Below are positions 24,234-32,443 of a stretch of DNA of 64,000 bases, one piece after another. The DNA comes from DAOUEX01 sp034430235 (GTDB lineage Bacteria; Chloroflexota; Anaerolineae; UBA2200): the NCBI GenBank assembly GCA_964478075.1, contig CAYZGO010000005.1, positions 71,990-135,989 of the forward strand, in the 5' to 3' direction. The translations under genes were made by a program, and so were the position numbers. The stretch's first letter is position 1. Every line of letters starts with the position of its first letter. The notes under the pieces were generated by a model, which saw only the letters and a program-made list of their open reading frames with translations, was not told the origin of the DNA and searched no databases.

Positions 24234-25294
24234 CGACTATTCACTCCTTCCACGATTCTGTCCAAGTCCTCCTGGGTCAAGGCAGGATGGACTGGCAAGG
24301 ACAAGACTTCTCGGCTGACCTTCTCTGCCACCGGCAGGCGATCCGTATAACCCAATTGCTGATAGGCAATCTGCTTGTGTACTGGCAACGGATAGTAGAT
24401 GCCAGTGGCAATGCCCCGTTCTCGCAAGTGATCAGCCAGATGATCACGGCCGTCTGGCACACGGATGCTGTATTGGTGGTACACATGCCGAGAGCCGTTA
24501 GTCTCACAGGGTGTTATAACGCCCTTGAGCTTTTGGGTCAAGTACTCTGCGTTCACCCGACGTGCAGCGGTAAAGCTCTCCAGTTTGCCCAACTGCACCA
24601 GGCCAATTGCCGCCTGAATTTCAGTCATGCGAAAGTTGTAGCCAATGATCTCGTGATAGTAACGCTGCCGCTGACCGTGATTGCGAATAAGCCGAGCACG
24701 GTCGGCCAGCTCATCATCGTTCGTAGTAAGGATGCCCCCTTCAGCCGTGGTGATGTTCTTGGTCGGATAGAACGAGAAGCAGCCGGTGCCAAAGCTCCCC
24801 ACCTTTCGCCCTCCCACGGTAGCTCCATGCGCCTGGCACGCATCCTCAATCACCACCAGCCCGTGCCGTGCGGCAATGTCCATTATTGCCTCCATGTTAC
24901 AAGGGTTGCCAAAGATGTGAACGGGGAGGATAGCCCTAGTGCGCGGTGTTATCGCTGCCTCAATCAAGTGTGGATTTATGTTATAGGTGCGCTCATCAAT
25001 ATCGGCAAATACCGGCTTTGCCCCAGCGAACAACACCGCGTTGGCCGAAGCGATGAACGTAAACGGTGTGGTAATGACTTCGTCCTCCGGGCCAATGCCA
25101 TAGGCTAGGACCGCCGTCTGGAGCGCAGTCGTTCCCGATGAGGTAGCCACTGCGTGCTTCACCCCACAGAAGGCTGCAAACGTCTTTTCGAACGCTTCAA
25201 CCTTTGGTCCCTGTGCAAGTTGCCTGGAATCAATCACTTCCAGAACCGCTTGCTTCTCTTCATCTCCTAGCAATGGGATGGAGATTGGTATCAT
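24224..25294 (-). CDS. DegT/DnrJ/EryC1/StrS PLP-dependent sugar aminotransferase
   Basis: Cytoplasmic aminotransferase of 356 residues, normal length. It shows TSSGTTALQTAVLAYGIGP (cofactor phosphate region), the VIEDACQAHGA Asp that binds the pyridine nitrogen, and FYPTKNITTAEGG with the PLP Lys. Such enzymes transfer an amino group to a keto-nucleotide sugar; with the overlapping oxidoreductase gene it would make a 3-amino sugar (WbpE/WlbC-type), which is inference. ATG 25294 has GAGG 7 nt upstream. A 440-nt non-coding gap separates it from the previous gene, so the pair may have its own promoter, though I see no clear one. Confidence 0.88.
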   Translation of the reverse strand: MIPISIPLLGDEEKQAVLEVIDSRQLAQGPKVEAFEKTFAAFCGVKHAVATSSGTTALQTAVLAYGIGPEDEVITTPFTFIASANAVLFAGAKPVFADIDERTYNINPHLIEAAITPRTRAILPVHIFGNPCNMEAIMDIAARHGLVVIEDACQAHGATVGGRKVGSFGTGCFSFYPTKNITTAEGGILTTNDDELADRARLIRNHGQRQRYYHEIIGYNFRMTEIQAAIGLVQLGKLESFTAARRVNAEYLTQKLKGVITPCETNGSRHVYHQYSIRVPDGRDHLADHLRERGIATGIYYPLPVHKQIAYQQLGYTDRLPVAEKVSREVLSLPVHPALTQEDLDRIVEGVNSRWS

Positions 25295-25738
25295 GCTTTT
25301 GCCTCACTTGACAAGTGCCTGGTGTGAAAAAGGTTACCAGTTTACGGTTGGCAGTTGACAGCCTGTGTTTGTAGTGCGCAAGTGGGGTGCTCCCGCGCCC
25401 AATACGAACCTTTTCAGCTAATTCAGCCCTTGTTTGTAGTGCGCAGGTAGGGCGCTCGCGCGCCTACTGCGAACCCTTTCAGTCAATTCTCATCCATCGG
25501 TATGCCAGGCGAGAGCGCGGCCGGGGAGCTTATATGAGAAAGCGCTAATGAGTGCGCTGCGTCAGCTCCATTCGTGTGTGAGAACTCGTGGACGGCCTCT
25601 TCCTTGCGAAGTCTACAACAGAGTGGTGAATGCTCGATGAAAATGCCCCGTGGCGCAGCTGACAGTTTTGCAACCTTGACATGGAACAGTAAGTAAGGTT
25701 CGAGGGGCACCCGAGCAGCCAGCGGTCAACGTAACCCA
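25295..25738. other. Non-coding gap with a pair of 57-nt direct repeats
   Basis: No credible gene is seen. Two related copies occur at 25368-25424 and 25433-25489, each beginning TTTGTAGTGCGCA and ending near CA(G)(C/T)(T/C)AATTC, with roughly four-fifths identity. Their centres (GGGCGCTCGCGCGCC in copy 2) are partly self-complementary. The rest of the gap is featureless. Confidence 0.55.
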
Positions 25739-26188
25739 TCAGATGGCAACCAAATACTCCGCAATCACCTCGTGAATGTGGCACTCCGGTGGTTGATAGC
25801 GGCTGAATTGCATCGCTTGAACCCGGTGAATGGCATCCCCCAACTGCTCTAGATCCTTGCACCAGAGAAGATAGTTCTGTGCAGCAAAGATGCTGAGCAG
25901 GTGCTCCTGATGACGACCGTACGTCGCCGGATTGACCACGCAGATCAGTTTCTTCCCGCGTTCCAGTGCCTCCACAATAGTCCCCAATCCCCCATGCCCC
26001 ACAATGATTTCGGCCTCATCGTAATAGCTAACCAAAGATGGAGCGAAGCGAAAGAAACTGCCACGCCTTGGTGTGTATTCCCCTAGGCCAATCTGCATCA
26101 CTACCTCAGTGCCAAGATGTGGGGCAAGCTCATCCATTCTGGCGATCAACGCGTCAAAGTCGGTCGAACCAACAGTCACAAAAATCAT
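25739..26188 (-). CDS. Alg13/PssE-like glycosyltransferase subunit
   Basis: 149-residue protein similar to the C-terminal half of GT28 enzymes (EpsF/PssE/Cps14G/Alg13 type). It opens IFVTVGSTDFDALIARMDEL and has AEIIVGHGGLGTIVEALERG, which forms the UDP-sugar binding site. In known systems it is catalytically active only with an Alg14/PssD partner, which here is the gene directly upstream. The ATG at 26188 comes one base after that gene's TGA (TGAGATG), which fixes the start; longer upstream reading is an artefact. The complex should add the second sugar to a lipid-linked glycan at the inner membrane. Confidence 0.88.
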   Translation of the reverse strand: MIFVTVGSTDFDALIARMDELAPHLGTEVVMQIGLGEYTPRRGSFFRFAPSLVSYYDEAEIIVGHGGLGTIVEALERGKKLICVVNPATYGRHQEHLLSIFAAQNYLLWCKDLEQLGDAIHRVQAMQFSRYQPPECHIHEVIAEYLVAI

Positions 26189-26189
26189 C

Positions 26190-26669
26190 TCAACACAACC
26201 TGCCTGCGTAGGTGGCTTTGGGACATACGGGCAGCAACTCTGGCCACTGCACGAAGAACAGATCGGCAAAACGGTACAGGATCTTGCCGCTGGCGGATAG
26301 GGCAAAGACACGTGAACCGGTCTCAATATAGATGACCTTGATGCCGAGAAGCTTCGCCAATAAGGAGGCAGGCACAGCGGGCCCAGGACCAGTGCTGATA
26401 ATGGCCTGGGGGCGAATACGCACAAGGGCCACCAAAGCCTGTAAAGCGGACACCAGGGTACGCAGGATCACTACAGGCAGGCTGGTATGTTTCCAACGCG
26501 GCCGCGTTACACGATAGACCGCGCCTGGCACCCTGATCTTCTTCACTGATAGCTCGTCGTCTGCGGAGACCAAGTAGCGGTACTCATATCCAGGCCCTAG
26601 TAGATTCACGAGGCGGATCATCTCTTTGGTATGACCACCCGAGCCCAACACAATCAAAAGCTTCACCAT
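26190..26669 (-). CDS. Alg14/PssD-like glycosyltransferase membrane subunit
   Basis: 159-residue partner of the preceding type. LIVLGSGGHTKEMIRLVNLL is the typical Alg14 N-terminus, and there is IISTGPGPAVPASLLAKLLG plus IYIETGSRVFALSASGKIL near the end. This family anchors the catalytic Alg13-like subunit to the membrane and gives acceptor specificity. ATG 26669 overlaps the stop of the GT4 gene by 7 nt, and its own stop is one base from the Alg13-like ATG, so the three genes are tightly coupled. Confidence 0.88.
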   Translation of the reverse strand: MVKLLIVLGSGGHTKEMIRLVNLLGPGYEYRYLVSADDELSVKKIRVPGAVYRVTRPRWKHTSLPVVILRTLVSALQALVALVRIRPQAIISTGPGPAVPASLLAKLLGIKVIYIETGSRVFALSASGKILYRFADLFFVQWPELLPVCPKATYAGRLC

Positions 26670-27649
26670 AGCTCTTCATAGATCCGCAGCAGGTTGTCCA
26701 CAGTAGCATCCAGCCCCAGATGCTGAACAGCGCGCCGGCCATCAGTGCGCTTGCCTCTGTCCAGTGCCAGTCTGAGCTTTTGCGCCATGTCGGCAGGCTC
26801 CCTTCGGCAGATGTAACAGCCTTCCGTGTCCCCGATCACCTGGGCCACGTCACCAACATCCACGGAGACAATGGGCAAATTGCAGGCCATAGCCTCTTTG
26901 ATCACCACTGGTGAACCTTCAAAATCGGAAGCCAGTACCAATACGTCAGAGGCATTCATGTATAGTGGGATGCGCTCGTGTGGCTGGCCTGTAGCGACGA
27001 TTAGTTCCACCCTCTCGTCCTCACGGCGCAGTCTCTCGTCCCCCGAGAGGCGCAGCATCTCCACTGCAGCCTCTATCACATCCAGGCGCTTCTCCGGTCG
27101 CAACAGACCAGCGAAAAGGACCAGCTTTTTGTCAGGCGCCAAGTTCAATTTCGTCCGCGCCGTTTGCTTTGGCTGCGGCCTGAATAACTCCAGGTTCACG
27201 CCACAGGGGATAACGTCGACCCGTGGCAACCCCAGAGCACGCTGCATCCCCCTGGACGTGACTATCACCCTGTCCACTAGGCGTGACACAACCCACGAAA
27301 GAGGTGCCGTCCACCCCTGCAGTACTTCGATGCCATGATGCGTGAGCAGGATGGGGTATCTGCACTGCAGCCTGGCGACGATGCCGGAGAATACGTAGTG
27401 GGCGTGTATCAAATCATACCGGTACTCATGTAGGCGACGTCGGAAGCTGCGTGCGCCGTCTACATAGCTCAATTTCCGTCTCTTACCACCTACAACAAGG
27501 ACATCCACATCCAAGTCACGCGCGCGCAGACCTTCGACCTGTTCCTGAATGAATGTGCCAAAATCAGGGTTCTGCGCGTCGGGGTACATATTCGTGACAA
27601 CGAGCACCCGGCGTCTGGTTTCTTGACCGGGAACCGGATTCGTTTTCAC
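26663..27649 (-). CDS. GT4-family glycosyltransferase
   Basis: Cytoplasmic GT-B glycosyltransferase of about 328 residues. RRRVLVVTNMYPDAQNPDFG starts the acceptor domain, and HAHYVFSGIVA and LLTHHGIE follow. The C-terminal donor site has LFAGLLRPEKRLDV and DFEGSPVVIKEAMACNLPIV, with the E-x7-E type pair. The substrate is unknown. I chose GTG 27649, 4 nt after the upstream stop, because the ATG at 27718 lies well inside the deacetylase gene and adds an unrelated leader. It is part of the long minus operon. Confidence 0.82.
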   Translation of the reverse strand: MKTNPVPGQETRRRVLVVTNMYPDAQNPDFGTFIQEQVEGLRARDLDVDVLVVGGKRRKLSYVDGARSFRRRLHEYRYDLIHAHYVFSGIVARLQCRYPILLTHHGIEVLQGWTAPLSWVVSRLVDRVIVTSRGMQRALGLPRVDVIPCGVNLELFRPQPKQTARTKLNLAPDKKLVLFAGLLRPEKRLDVIEAAVEMLRLSGDERLRREDERVELIVATGQPHERIPLYMNASDVLVLASDFEGSPVVIKEAMACNLPIVSVDVGDVAQVIGDTEGCYICRREPADMAQKLRLALDRGKRTDGRRAVQHLGLDATVDNLLRIYEELW

Positions 27650-27653
27650 GGCC

Positions 27654-28385
27654 TCATATGCGTTGGGCGGTGTCTTGCGCCTTGAAGAACTCCACGATCG
27701 CTCTGTGTTCCGAATCAATCCTATCCCTGCCCTGAGTCAAAAGCTGTTGTTTGATGTACTCAAAGACTTCTTCCCTCGTTTTGGGTCTAGAATGCCACCA
27801 AATGGGATGGATAAGCATCTGGCTTCGAGGATTATCCCTAAAGAAAGCATACAGATTCTGCACTCCAAACATCATCCGGCTGTCACTGACATAGGCAATG
27901 TCCTTAAAGAAGGCGCGGCTGTAAGCGTCAACGTATCCGGGAATCCCCGGGTTCATACCTGACTCCGTCGGCTTATGCTGAGATATGGCCGTAATCTTGA
28001 TGCTAAGATGGTCCTCCAGGCAAGCAATAAAGGTACTAATTCGACGGTATTGATCTTTGGGTGTAAGCCTATCAAACCCGGTACAGTCATAGTGAAGACC
28101 GACCTCGTGCCCCATCGCAACGATCCTTCTCATAGATTGAACATTGTCCTCCCACAAAGCACTATAATATGGCGATGTCAGCAGTACGAAAAAAGTGGAT
28201 TTGATTCCTTTCTGGTACTCGAGTGTCGCCATCTCTTCTGCCTTGGGCACAGAAAAGTCAATGTCGTGCCGCAAGATAACATACGGACCCGATTCTGGAA
28301 AATCTCGAAAGGGGCCGATTCGATAGGCGAGATGCCTAATGTATTCCAACAGCTCCAGATAACTCTTGTAACTAAAGTCTATCAT
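27654..28385 (-). CDS. Polysaccharide deacetylase-like (NodB-fold) protein
   Basis: 243-residue protein with NodB-homology features: ILRHDIDFSV (metal-binding Asp pair), KSTFFVLL, and GHEVGLHYDC with the HxxxH-like helix region. IHPIWWHSRPKT is near the C-terminus. No signal peptide is seen, so it probably acts on a cytoplasmic or lipid-linked sugar, removing an N- or O-acetyl group. It is shorter than secreted deacetylases. Its start overlaps the acyltransferase stop (ATGA), suggesting these two genes modify the same sugar. Base composition is a little more AT-rich than in the neighbouring glycosyltransferase genes. Confidence 0.78.
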   Translation of the reverse strand: MIDFSYKSYLELLEYIRHLAYRIGPFRDFPESGPYVILRHDIDFSVPKAEEMATLEYQKGIKSTFFVLLTSPYYSALWEDNVQSMRRIVAMGHEVGLHYDCTGFDRLTPKDQYRRISTFIACLEDHLSIKITAISQHKPTESGMNPGIPGYVDAYSRAFFKDIAYVSDSRMMFGVQNLYAFFRDNPRSQMLIHPIWWHSRPKTREEVFEYIKQQLLTQGRDRIDSEHRAIVEFFKAQDTAQRI

Positions 28386-29545
28386 TGTTGTTCCCCTCTC
28401 ATTCGCAGGCTAAGGCGGCGCAAGTTGGCCAGCGGAAGGGACTGGAAGGGTTTGTCTGTGAAGATGCGAATGGCCCGGTGTCGGAGGTAATCGCGCAAAT
28501 CCTCGGCTATTCTCCCCGGCTCTCCTGCAACGACTTCGTTGGCTAGGTCAAAATCACATTTTCCAGAACACTGCGCTGAAACAGTACCAAAGGAAAGCGT
28601 GATATCGGCCTTCGCATGCAGAGGAGACTGACCACCAACTGGAATGTAGCAAATCGTTTCCTGCTGATTCTCAAACTCGACGGTGACGCAGTTCTCGCCC
28701 GCCAGAAAGTCATGGATAATTCGCACCCCCTTGGATGCTAGTGTCGTGAGGTAATCGGCAAGGATTGCTCTGATCAAGGAATCTGTCTCGCTATCATCAA
28801 GTGAAGGGGGGTAGCTATCAGGTCCTTTACGTATCCTGGCGGGATTGCCCACTGCCAGGCAGTGATCAGGGACATCATTGAGTACTAGCGAAGCTGCTCC
28901 AACTGTACTGTAGTCGCCGATGGTGACGCCTGGCAGAACAACGGAATTGAGATAGATAACAACATGGTGTCCGACATAAATAGGCCCAAACTTGGTAGGA
29001 TATCCCAAAAGAGCTGGCTGCCACGCACCGTGGGTCAACAACACAACGTTATAGCTTAGCGCAGTGTTGCTGCCAATCCTGACCTCCTCCGCGAGATTGA
29101 TGTAAGACCTACCAAATATCGAGGTCCTATCTCCAATGGTGAGATACGAGTGTGGGCCCCTAGCTCCACCACCACCTATCACAACTTCACTCTCCACCCA
29201 AAGGAACTCTCCACTTTTGAAGCCCTGGCCCATTATGTTGACACGATTTCCTATCTGAGAGCGCGGGCCAAGGCGAAAATACTCGTTTAGCGCAACCTCC
29301 AACGAATGGCCAGTAGAGCATCCATTCTCACAGACAATACGTGGGCAGAGGATTACACTGTTAGAACCTATCGCGCAGCCAGTCCCCAGTTCCAACTTGT
29401 CGCAGACTATCTCCACATTGTCACCCACGCGAACGCCTTTTTCCAAGACAACTTCTTCGCCTCGAATGAAGCTATTTGCTCCTATCGTCACATCAGTGTC
29501 AACGCTCACTCTGGAAGCCTCTATTTGGTCTCTTACCCTGCACAT
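28382..29545 (-). CDS. Left-handed beta-helix (hexapeptide) acyltransferase with C-terminal extension
   Basis: 387-residue protein. The first 245 residues are hexapeptide repeats (VTIGANSFIRGEEVVLEKG, VRVGDNVEIV, IGSNSVILCP and more), ending in the usual DYSTVGAASLVLNDVPDHCL and VGNPARIRKGP, typical of sugar O- or N-acetyltransferases. The remaining roughly 140 residues form an extra domain I do not recognise (ENCVTVEFENQQETICYIPV). Such enzymes usually act as trimers with acetyl-CoA. The gene follows the kinase fusion after 43 nt and overlaps the deacetylase by 4 nt. Substrate unknown. Confidence 0.78.
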   Translation of the reverse strand: MCRVRDQIEASRVSVDTDVTIGANSFIRGEEVVLEKGVRVGDNVEIVCDKLELGTGCAIGSNSVILCPRIVCENGCSTGHSLEVALNEYFRLGPRSQIGNRVNIMGQGFKSGEFLWVESEVVIGGGGARGPHSYLTIGDRTSIFGRSYINLAEEVRIGSNTALSYNVVLLTHGAWQPALLGYPTKFGPIYVGHHVVIYLNSVVLPGVTIGDYSTVGAASLVLNDVPDHCLAVGNPARIRKGPDSYPPSLDDSETDSLIRAILADYLTTLASKGVRIIHDFLAGENCVTVEFENQQETICYIPVGGQSPLHAKADITLSFGTVSAQCSGKCDFDLANEVVAGEPGRIAEDLRDYLRHRAIRIFTDKPFQSLPLANLRRLSLRMRGEQQ

Positions 29546-29588
29546 TTCGACTGCCTCTTTTAAGGAAGACGGCGACTGATATCTGCGC

Positions 29589-31397
29589 CTACATCCGTTG
29601 TCCCGGGTTCTTCAAGAACAGACCGTTGATCAGCGTATGATAGTCAGCAAAGTAGGTGCTTAGAACCTGATAGACGACGTTATCACTGATCTGTTCCCAG
29701 TCGTGGCTGGCATCCACCCTCTGCAGTCCATAGAGGTGGGTCAAGCGCTGATAGGCGGCGGACTGGGCAGCCAGGAAGCTTGCAGGCATCCCGTCTGGCG
29801 AGCGCGACCGCGCTGTCTCCGGTGACACATCAAGCCAATATGCCACTCTCGGACGCAGGCTGAGCACGCGCAGTATCTTGGCCGCCAATCGCCTTTCGAT
29901 GGACGTTTCATCAAAGTACGCCGCCCACTCGGCGAGAGCATCGTAGACGTAGCGATCACAGATGACCACGCGACCGCGCAGGAGAGGCAAGGTAACACGC
30001 CTCATGTACCGAAGCAGTAGCTCAATTGCTGTGAGCCACGACCACCCCCAGCGTATCCAGGGTAAGCGAAATCGTTGCTGTCTTGATCGCACCTTGACTT
30101 CCGTGGTTTTGGTAGAGACGTAGCATGCTACGTCTCCACGAAATCTAGTGAACAAACCCACCAGACGCGAAGAGCCGCCTCGGCTCCACACGTAGCTGGC
30201 CTGGAGATGACAGGTCTCAAAAGCCGCCTGCAGTGCCTTAGCTTGTGTCGTCTTGCCACAGCCGTCCATACCGCTGAATGTAACCAACATAGCTGGCTGG
30301 CTGTGAATGTGTAGACGCAGCTTGGTGCCATTGCCAGTGTGTACCGCCAGGTCCTTGAGCTTGCGCACAGTGCTTCGCGTAGGGTCGCGCACCAACTTAC
30401 CATAGAAGAGGATTTTACTGAAGACAAAGGGGATGCGCAACGGCATCTCCCTGACACCAGCCTCACCGTCGTTCCATTCCCTGCTGCAGAGCGCAGTCAG
30501 CGCACCTGGGCCCAGGTATCGTTCCAGCCGCGCTCGTGTCCAGGCAGGGAGCGCATGCCATGCACGTTCCAGTATCGCCAACGGCACAAGGCTTTCGCCG
30601 TACAGTGCACGCTCCTGATAAGCACAGAGGAGCAAGGACACGTTCAGACCGTCACGCCACCCTCGCCACGTTGCTATGCGGTAGACCTCATCCCATTCTA
30701 CACCCCGCCGCAGACAGTGCGCATACTTGATCACATCCAGCAATGCCACGCGCTTGTCCTCATAAAAGTAGTGTGCCAACGTGGTCACCAGCGCATCTTC
30801 TGGAGCCGGAACGATAACCAGAGGGTCATCATCGGCCACCCGACAGCGCTTCCAAAGGGTCTCTTCATCGAGGAATGACACCATCCAGCCCACGTGCTCG
30901 TGCACATGAATCGCAGAAATCGAGCGGCCCGCGTGAAACCTGCGAAACAGGCACTTGAGCGGCTCCTCAACGTTCTTCAGTTCCACATAGCCCAGTTCGC
31001 ACAAGACGGCCCTGACTCGTTCTACATCATGCGGCCTGTAGAGCAGGTCGAGATTATCACTCCTATAGGGAAAAGATGGCGCCAGACCCACCGATTTAAT
31101 CATAACGTCCTTGATGCCCTCAGCGGCAAGCGCCTCCTTCACCAGTTTGTACTCTGCGCGCAGGCTTTCGAGTTCTCCCCCCTCCGCACGGCGAGCAGCC
31201 CGGAACAGCGGATCGCTGAGCAAGCGAGGGCCTCCTTCGGATTCAGCCAGTGACACCAAGGGCACTTTGTTCTTCCGCAAGATTCTTAGAACGGTCTGCA
31301 CATCGCAGGCTGACCAGGGCAACTCGCGCTGCGAAACCCGCAGTGGGTCGGCCAAATACGCAGCACAAAGCTCCTCCGGCGAAAAATGGCGCCGCAT
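29589..31397 (-). CDS. Nucleotidyltransferase-family (PF14907-like) / thymidylate-kinase-like fusion
   Basis: 602-residue cytoplasmic fusion. Residues about 50-330 resemble the uncharacterised nucleotidyltransferase family NTP_transf_5, with KSVGLAPSF and SDNLDLLYRPHDVERV near 113; the usual DxD reads N-L-D here, so activity is uncertain. Residues about 370-590 are a thymidylate-kinase-like P-loop kinase: FSGMDGCGKTTQ (Walker A, about 374), CDRYVYDALAEW (about 479) and a lid-like R-rich region. The ATG at 31397 overlaps the previous stop (TGATG), which rejects 31 extra upstream codons. It is found in the middle of the glycan operon. Phosphorylation of a sugar or other small metabolite rather than dTMP is possible; I cannot say which. 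Confidence 0.75.
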   Translation of the reverse strand: MRRHFSPEELCAAYLADPLRVSQRELPWSACDVQTVLRILRKNKVPLVSLAESEGGPRLLSDPLFRAARRAEGGELESLRAEYKLVKEALAAEGIKDVMIKSVGLAPSFPYRSDNLDLLYRPHDVERVRAVLCELGYVELKNVEEPLKCLFRRFHAGRSISAIHVHEHVGWMVSFLDEETLWKRCRVADDDPLVIVPAPEDALVTTLAHYFYEDKRVALLDVIKYAHCLRRGVEWDEVYRIATWRGWRDGLNVSLLLCAYQERALYGESLVPLAILERAWHALPAWTRARLERYLGPGALTALCSREWNDGEAGVREMPLRIPFVFSKILFYGKLVRDPTRSTVRKLKDLAVHTGNGTKLRLHIHSQPAMLVTFSGMDGCGKTTQAKALQAAFETCHLQASYVWSRGGSSRLVGLFTRFRGDVACYVSTKTTEVKVRSRQQRFRLPWIRWGWSWLTAIELLLRYMRRVTLPLLRGRVVICDRYVYDALAEWAAYFDETSIERRLAAKILRVLSLRPRVAYWLDVSPETARSRSPDGMPASFLAAQSAAYQRLTHLYGLQRVDASHDWEQISDNVVYQVLSTYFADYHTLINGLFLKNPGQRM

Positions 31398-32443
31398 CAC
31401 TGACCAACCTCGTTTCTCTGCAGCAGGCGTACCAGAGTCTGGGCGGCCGCAGACCACGTACGTGATTCGACCAGCGCTCTCGTAGCACATGGCGTAGACA
31501 CAGCCGCATTCACCATGTTTTCAAGTTCCGCCCGGCCATGCAAGTAGAACAGGCCACGACCTTGGCAGAAGAAATCCGGGAGCCCACCAAAAGGCGTGCA
31601 AATGACCGGCAGGTTGCAGGCCATTGCCTCCAGTACAGACAGCGGTATCTCAATAGCCGCTGTATCGCCTTCAGCGAGGAAGAGATAAACGTCCGACAGC
31701 CGGTAAATGTCCTCCATATTTGCTAGGTACGTGTCAATCACCGTGGCTCCCTCGCCTCGCAAGGTTTCTTTCAATGCCTCATCCTGTTCAGTGCTGGTGC
31801 TGCCCACCACAACCGTGTGATAGTTTCGGCCACCTTGAAGCGCCAGAAGGCGGGAAAGGTTGCGCGTGCCCTTCAGATGGCCTACGTGCGTCACCACTTT
31901 GGCTGCAGCAGGAATCCCATACTTGTTTCTCAGCGCTGCTTTCTCCGCTGGTGAGGCCGGACGAAAGCGCTGCGTGTCCACGGCCGGCGGAAAAAGGACC
32001 GTGTGACATCCCAGGTCACGAAGTACTCCTACAGTGCGCGAGGACTGGGCTAATACCAGGTCGGGGGCCAGGCGACCAATCAGCAGCTTGCCCCACACTG
32101 TGTAAGGCCTGGGCTGCAGAGTGATAAGGACTGTGTATGCACTGCGCCCGTAGAGAGCGAGCATCTTGGCGCGAGCAAAGCTGAATACCGTACCGCAGGC
32201 TGTCGGCACATAGACTATAGCCTGCGGCCGAAAGCGCCTGATGGCACTGCTCAATCGAGCGCTGAGCAAAAGGCGGTTGACATCCACGTTCTTGATGCCA
32301 TACTCCGCGTCCTCCAGCCCGCCACTGGTGAGGGCCAGCACATCATGTGCAACAGCCAGTGCCCCGATCAAATGCACCGCAACATTCTTGATACCTTCAT
32401 CGTAGGGGGCACGCAGGCGCTCGGAAAAAAGTGAGAGCCTCAC
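31397..32443 (-). CDS. GT4-family glycosyltransferase
   Basis: 348-residue cytoplasmic GT-B enzyme. The acceptor domain is short: LSLFSERLRAPYDEGIKNVA, RPQAIVYVPTACGTVFSFAR. The donor domain has VVTHVGHLKGTRNL and EIPLSVLEAMACNLPVICTP with a clear E-x7-E-like signature, then FGGLPDFF. Start is GTG overlapping the previous stop as GTGA. Sugar specificity unknown. It sits between another GT4 gene and the nucleotidyltransferase-kinase fusion. Confidence 0.85.
   Translation of the reverse strand: MRLSLFSERLRAPYDEGIKNVAVHLIGALAVAHDVLALTSGGLEDAEYGIKNVDVNRLLLSARLSSAIRRFRPQAIVYVPTACGTVFSFARAKMLALYGRSAYTVLITLQPRPYTVWGKLLIGRLAPDLVLAQSSRTVGVLRDLGCHTVLFPPAVDTQRFRPASPAEKAALRNKYGIPAAAKVVTHVGHLKGTRNLSRLLALQGGRNYHTVVVGSTSTEQDEALKETLRGEGATVIDTYLANMEDIYRLSDVYLFLAEGDTAAIEIPLSVLEAMACNLPVICTPFGGLPDFFCQGRGLFYLHGRAELENMVNAAVSTPCATRALVESRTWSAAAQTLVRLLQRNEVGQ

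Noticed and set aside
25483..25710. 75-codon minus-strand ORF in the repeat gap
   Set aside because: No ribosome site or recognisable domain; codon use does not look coding.
26189..26425. Extended N-terminus of the Alg13-like protein
   Set aside because: The extra 79 codons are the Alg14 gene read in another frame; the GT28 fold starts at IFVTVGS after ATG 26188.
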